Assembly (NCBI RefSeq): GCF_004684805.1
Contig: NZ_SRID01000006.1
Coordinates: forward strand, 1-53,383
Origin: Streptomyces palmae
Lineage (GTDB): Bacteria; Actinomycetota; Actinomycetes; Streptomycetales; Streptomycetaceae
Direction of reading: 5' to 3'
DNA: 53,383 nt
The notes beneath the pieces are model-generated. The model was not told the origin of the DNA and made no database searches. It saw nothing but the letters and a program-made list of their open reading frames with translations. The translations under genes were made by a program, and so were the position numbers. Below are positions 50,501 through 53,383 of this stretch, piece after piece (the stretch's first letter is position 1; every line of letters starts with the position of its first letter).

Positions 50501-53383
50501 ACGCGCCTGCTCGCTCGCCCCCTTCGACGAGGTGGTACGGCGCGTCGCCCCACCCAAGGACATGAGCCGCACCGCCCTGTACGACGTGGTCTTCGACTGG
50601 GAGCACGGCGCCGCCGAGGAGCCGATCGACCCGCCCGTGGCGGGCCTGGGCAAGTGCGACCTGTATCTGACGCTGCGGTCCACCGCGCGGGGCATCACCG
50701 GGCGGCTGCTCTCCAACGGCCTCTACTACGACCCGGAGCGCCCGGCGGCGGTGGCCGAGCACTGGCAGCGCCTGCTGGACCAGGCACTCGCCGCCCCCGG
50801 CACCCCGGTGGGCGCCTTCGAACCGCTCACCCCGCGGGAGCGGCGCCGGCAGACCGAGGAGTGGAACGACACGGCCGCCGACTACCCGGAGACCACCCTC
50901 GCCCGACTGGTGGCGGAGCGCGCCCGGCGGCAGCCGCACAGCACCGCCCTCGCCGACTCGGCCGGCTCGCTCAGCTACCAGCGGCTGATCACCCGGGCCG
51001 GCCGGCTCGCCCGGACCCTGGCCGACCAGGGGGCGGCACCGGGCACCCTGGTGGCCCTGCGGCTGCGGCGCGGGCCCGCCCAGATCGAGGCGATCATGGC
51101 GGTCCTCCTGGCCGGGGCGGCCTATGTGCCCATCGACCCGGCCGCACCGGCGGAGCGGGCCGCCTTCATCCTCGCCGACAGCGGAGCCCGACTGCTGGTC
51201 ACCGACGGCACCGACACCGCGGAGGGCACCCCCGCCGCGGACGGCCCCGAGAACACGGACGGCACCGAGAACGCCGATGCCACCGCCGGCACGCCCGCCG
51301 ACGACCGCACCGGCACGCCCGCCGCCGACCGCCCGGCCGTGTTCACCGGGCGGACGATCCGGCTCGACCGGATGGACCTGGACGCCCCCGGCCCCGCCAC
51401 GGGCGACCTGCCGGAGGCCGGGCCCGACGACCTGGCGTACGTCATCTACACCTCCGGTACCACCGGTCGGCCCAAGGGAGTGCGGGTCACCCACCGCAAC
51501 GTGGTGCGCCTGGTGCTCAACGACCGCTCGCCGTTCGACTTCGGCCCCCGGGACGTATGGCTGCAGGCCCACTCGTACGCCTTCGACTTCTCGGTGTGGG
51601 AGATCTTCGGCTGCCTGGTGCACGGCGGCCGGCTGGTGCTGCCCGAGGCGGAGGACCTCCAGGACCCGGAGCGGCTGGCGGCCCTGGTACGCGCCCGGGG
51701 CGTCACGGTGCTCAACCAGACCCCCGGCGCGTTCGCCCAGCTCACCCAGGTGACCCGGACCCCCGAACGGCGGATGGACACCCTCCGCTACGTCATCCTC
51801 GGCGGCGCCGCCTTCCGCCCGGCCACCCTCGGCGACTGGCCCGCCGGCCACCCCGCCGCCCAGGTGGTCAACATGTACGGGATCACCGAGACCACGGTGC
51901 ACGTCACCGCCCGCACCATCACCGCCGAGGACATCGCCGGCGACCGCAGCCCCATCGGCACCCCGATCCCCACCACCACCGTCCATCTGCTGGACCCGGT
52001 GCGCACCGCGGGCCGGCACCGGATGCTGCCCATCGGCGCGGTGGGGGAGATCTGCGTCGGCGGCGCGGGCGTGGCCGCCGGCTATCTGGGCCGGCCCGAG
52101 CTGGAGCGGGAGCGCTTCCGGCCCGACCCGTCCGGCGCCGGACGCCTGTACCGCAGCGGCGACCTCGGCCGCTATCTGCCGGACGGCACCCTGGAGTACC
52201 TGGGGCGCCTGGACGACCAACTCCAGGTGCGGGGCTACCGCATCGAGCCCGGTGAGGTCGAGGCCTGCCTGCTGGAGCACCCCGATGTCGCCCAGGCCCA
52301 GGTCACCGCCGACACCGAGGACGGCGACCGGCTGGTGGCCCATGTGTGGTGCCCGGGGAGCGTGCCGAGCGCGGGCGAGCTGCGGACCCGCCTGGCCGAG
52401 CGGCTGCCCGCGTACATGGTCCCCTCCGTGTTCCGCGTCGTGGACCGCGTGCCGCTGTCGGTCAACGGGAAGATAGACCGGGCCGCCCTGGCCGCGTCGA
52501 GCACCCCGCTCACCGACGGGGCGGGCGGTGCCCCGCGCACCGGGACCGCCGAGGCGCTCGCCGAGCTGTGGCGGGAGCTGCTGCCGGTGCCCGAGGTCTT
52601 CGCCGGCACCTCGTTCTTCGAGGCGGGCGGCCACTCCCTGCTCGCCGCCACCCTGCTGGCCCGGATCCGCGAGCGTTTCGGCGCCGAGCTGCCGGTGCGC
52701 TCGGTGTTCGAGAACCCGCGGCTCCAGGACCTCGCGGACCGCATCGACGCCGCGGCCGCCCGCCCGGGCCCCGCCCCGGCGGCCCTGGCCGGACGGGACG
52801 ACGACCTGCCGGGGACGCTGGTGCCCGCCTCCGACTTCCAGCGCCGCATCGCCCTGGACGAACAGCTCTCCGGGGCCACCGACCGCTATGCGATGCCCCT
52901 GGTCTGGCGGGTGCGCGGCGGCCGGCTCGACGCGGCACGGCTGCGCCGGGCGCTGGCGGCGGTGGTGGCCCGGCACGAGGCCCTGCGCACCGGGTTCACC
53001 GAGCGCGAGGGACGGCTGTGGCAGCGCATCGGTCCTGCCTGGTCACCGGAGTTGACCCAGGTCGACCTGTCGGCACTGCCCCCCGAGGAGCGGACGGACC
53101 GCTGGCGGGGCTGGGTGCGCGAGATCGCCTCCACCCCCTTCGACCTGGCCTCGGGGCGGCTGCTGCGGGCCGGCCTGATGGACCTGGGCGACCAGGGGCA
53201 AATGCTGGTCGTCTGCCTCCATCACCTGGTGGGCGACGGGCCCTCGCTGGCCCCCCTGGTGCGGGACATGGACGCCGCCTACCGGGGTGCGGCCCTGGAT
53301 GCCGAGGTGGTGCAGTACCGGGAGTTCGTGCGGGGGCAGGAGGAGTTGGCGGGTTCGGTGGCGGGCGCCGCGGGGGTGGAGCG
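44544..53383 (+). CDS. Nonribosomal peptide synthetase, 3'-incomplete: C-A(Val)-NMT-PCP-C(N-lobe)-C(degenerate)-A(Thr)-PCP-C...
   Basis: ATG 44544 (AAGAGG upstream); 2,946 codons run to the window edge with no stop. Domains: C1 ~8-445 with HHIVTDG (137-143); A1 from ~463 with YTSGSTG (~610) and FDAVLYE (Asp655), its code D-A-Y-W-W-G-G-T-F-K fitting Val; an N-methyltransferase (EIGVGSGLL, ~986) inserted after the A8 motif RGFRVEPHDIE and before VNGKVNR; PCP1 GGHSL, Ser1455. Then a condensation N-lobe only (~1511-1690) with intact HHLVWDIGS (1647), directly followed by a full C domain (~1685-2103) whose motif is HLAVADRAS (1813), lacking the second His. A2 ~2119-2640 reads D-F-W-N-I-G-M-V-H-K, the Thr code; PCP2 Ser~2698; C3 from ~2760 with HHLVGDG (2893), cut off. 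Product segment predicted: N-methyl-Val-Thr. An opening C domain implies acylation or an upstream partner. Confidence 0.93.
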   Translation, partial: MHSPQSHPLSPAQSGIWYAHQLDPASPAYHCLQYLDIQGTLDTALFTEAVRQATTEADGLHVRFEAGTGGPRQILLPTTAPEVPVHDLTAEPDPFAAALRWMRRRLLDPFDLESGRVGDCAVLELAPDRTLWVQRYHHIVTDGQMYNLITHRIAEIYRASAAGQPLPAARFQPLAEALQEAAGYRGSERYAADRAYWHQRFADRPEPLELTWAEGGTGIAHQVRRTDLTVTAEQHRALRAAAREAGTTSSRALIALLAGYAHRMSGREDVVVGLAAHGRRTPAAQRFPGMMSDVLPLRLRVGADTTWRELLADTEATVTGAMEHQGYRSEDLRQELGWPEHRRFAGPLVNLVPPLRPVDLGTASGTLHNLSIMPTEDFTLCCYRRPKGELQLTLDVHPDRCADTELAEHRERLATLLDALGSGSVHHPVSATDAIGPAERRRLLTECQPEPVPLPDASLGELFRRQAARTPDAVAVADGGTRLSYAELEARSERIAAQLDEHGVRPGSTVLVFMERSVDLLTVLLAVLKTGAAYVPLDERQPASRLRALLAQAGGDLLLVAGPTRELPLVREQAAAGLPVLDADTLAQAAPPLSPPPPRAVPAEAPACVMYTSGSTGVPSGVQITHRNITALALDRCWRGGAHHRVLWHSPHAFDAVLYELWVPLLSGGQVCVAPPGPLEPATVREMIARHRVTAAWLTAGLFAALAEEEPDCLRGLDEVWTGGDVVPPAAVARVFAHCPGITVVNGYGPTETTTFATRHRMTAPPAGPVPIGRAMDNTTLYVLDAQGAPVPSGAPGELWVGGAGVTAGYVNRPEATRERFRPNPFHPGRMYRTGDLVRYAPDGTLRFLGRADDQVKIRGFRVEPHDIETTLERHPEVARAVVLPQDTPGHGKRLVAYLVPAVREDAGAPGGRPAEGHGPDQADRTRVDEWQHVYEDMYREGDEAGLGEDFSGWTDSYLGTPIPREHMREWRDRTVERVLELRPRRVLEIGVGSGLLLARLAPHCAEYWGTDFSRRAIDRLRRKVCEAPDLADRVHLLHREARDLSGIPLHHFDCVVVNSVVQYLPSADYLAAALRGALGTLVPGGHLYVGDIRPQRLLRAFRTGVELRRSAPGRTPDELKRAVEQLLLHEKELLVEPEFFTEHLGSLPEVAGVDIRVKRGRRHNELTQFRYEAVLRTSPGTSPSTAPDTRPDSSADATSVRWGTDIDGLPALGRHLLAKRPAALRLTGVPNARVSPLLRAEREVCAGGDLATALDALDGAAPAATEPLPDPEDFAALGQGLGLHTILTWSHTAADGSLDILFLDPAAHPGGTGQEAPGFVADTYPRRPATGPDPTAQAFTNRPADREHQRELVPAVEAFARRQLPDYMLPAAYAVLDQLPLSVNGKVNRAELPPLEHPTAPDRPSIAPADQPQTTPDTATTATERELAAIWSDLLRVPVDAAARPDFFALGGHSLLATRLVSRIGSRLGAEISLRTVFEHPDLGSLARAVDRHRTPDAEEEQEPPASETLPVSGFQERIWLDERLRGFGSHYNTPLTWRIPGGGIDPGALSTALGRVVERHEVLRTRFVESPSGRPHQLVGEAWTPEVVHRTAEGATEESRLDHATAALREFARLPFDPDSGRLLRAMLVDLGAPDHDQLLLCCLHHLVWDIGSEPVFLRDLAAAYQEAAGPAAPAAYREWPATPHQQRMAFVEHFERGTVYPDAPVYHNATRLLTVDRVPERAALREAVAATVRRHPALRTTVHLDGESCVQRVHDSLPIHCTWLDEADGDAPERLADLLTRPFRLAEGPLLRVVARPDGGGGCTLALVAHLAVADRASLRTVAGELSTLLGGGQLPPAPPSFTQWWQARDTEEEERHTARLAELLDGGGEPLRLPVDRTRAAVHVYREQSLPIEVAKAAEVAAFAAREGVSAEAVLLAAYTAVLQWYSGQYDLTVGVSNPRRDADSAGVVGPVDDILPLRLRGTPEQSFASWAHTCQAGLTAVRACSLAPFDEVVRRVAPPKDMSRTALYDVVFDWEHGAAEEPIDPPVAGLGKCDLYLTLRSTARGITGRLLSNGLYYDPERPAAVAEHWQRLLDQALAAPGTPVGAFEPLTPRERRRQTEEWNDTAADYPETTLARLVAERARRQPHSTALADSAGSLSYQRLITRAGRLARTLADQGAAPGTLVALRLRRGPAQIEAIMAVLLAGAAYVPIDPAAPAERAAFILADSGARLLVTDGTDTAEGTPAADGPENTDGTENADATAGTPADDRTGTPAADRPAVFTGRTIRLDRMDLDAPGPATGDLPEAGPDDLAYVIYTSGTTGRPKGVRVTHRNVVRLVLNDRSPFDFGPRDVWLQAHSYAFDFSVWEIFGCLVHGGRLVLPEAEDLQDPERLAALVRARGVTVLNQTPGAFAQLTQVTRTPERRMDTLRYVILGGAAFRPATLGDWPAGHPAAQVVNMYGITETTVHVTARTITAEDIAGDRSPIGTPIPTTTVHLLDPVRTAGRHRMLPIGAVGEICVGGAGVAAGYLGRPELERERFRPDPSGAGRLYRSGDLGRYLPDGTLEYLGRLDDQLQVRGYRIEPGEVEACLLEHPDVAQAQVTADTEDGDRLVAHVWCPGSVPSAGELRTRLAERLPAYMVPSVFRVVDRVPLSVNGKIDRAALAASSTPLTDGAGGAPRTGTAEALAELWRELLPVPEVFAGTSFFEAGGHSLLAATLLARIRERFGAELPVRSVFENPRLQDLADRIDAAAARPGPAPAALAGRDDDLPGTLVPASDFQRRIALDEQLSGATDRYAMPLVWRVRGGRLDAARLRRALAAVVARHEALRTGFTEREGRLWQRIGPAWSPELTQVDLSALPPEERTDRWRGWVREIASTPFDLASGRLLRAGLMDLGDQGQMLVVCLHHLVGDGPSLAPLVRDMDAAYRGAALDAEVVQYREFVRGQEELAGSVAGAAGVE

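Overview
The window is very GC-rich DNA with strongly GC-biased third codon positions, frequent GTG/TTG starts, tightly overlapping (ATGA/GTGA) operons and GC-rich hairpins without T-tracts. Together with the gene content (ECF41 sigma factor, DUF3103 exported protein, Fic-like toxin pair, orphan proteasome beta subunit, group 1h hydrogenase, large NRPS) this points to a Streptomyces or very close actinomycete.

Layout. 1-5.1 kb: the start of a coiled-coil protein (possibly a rotary ATPase stalk subunit), a minus-strand set of two CBS-BON proteins and an HTH/pyridoxamine-oxidase-like protein, a divergent multicopper oxidase, and a poorly defined small-gene region. 5.5-9.7 kb: sbcD-sbcC DNA-end nuclease. 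10-11.9 kb: OhrR/Ohr organic peroxide pair and a ribbon-helix-helix/Fic-like toxin-antitoxin pair with a duplicated palindrome in its promoter. 12-22.7 kb: mixed single genes (nucleotidyltransferase, a gene remnant, methyltransferase, DUF885 peptidase, GNAT, unknown 169-aa protein, PhoD phosphatase with a PHO box, DUF3103 exported protein, ECF41 sigma factor followed by a 31-bp tandem repeat, VOC protein).

22.9-38.2 kb is a complete [NiFe]-hydrogenase locus of the high-affinity actinobacterial type (group 1h). hypA-B-F-C-D-E run on the minus strand; diverging from them are hypX (aerobic CO-ligand synthesis), hhyS and hhyL, then a translationally coupled tail of seven genes: an Nfu-like protein, a DUF5947-like zinc protein, a 68-aa protein, a DUF6084-like protein, a 373-aa unknown, a maturation protease with an extra N-terminal domain, and a 43-aa membrane-like peptide. 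Nickel insertion (HypA/B), Fe(CN)2CO assembly (HypF/C/D/E plus HypX for CO) and C-terminal processing (protease) are all present, so the locus could make an active atmospheric-H2-oxidising enzyme by itself. The unexplained tail is the best candidate for undescribed biology here.

38.3-42 kb: TetR regulator with a clear self-operator, a Tat-exported bicovalent flavoprotein oxidase, and an unaccompanied proteasome beta subunit. 42.5-53.4 kb: the beginning of a nonribosomal peptide cluster: an acyl-CoA dehydrogenase and an NRPS open at the window end. The NRPS (2,946 codons visible) reads C-A(Val)-[N-methyltransferase inserted]-PCP, then an isolated condensation N-lobe with intact HHxxxD followed by a whole condensation domain that has lost the second histidine, A(Thr)-PCP, and the start of another condensation domain. 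The doubled, complementary condensation unit is the most unusual enzyme architecture in the window.
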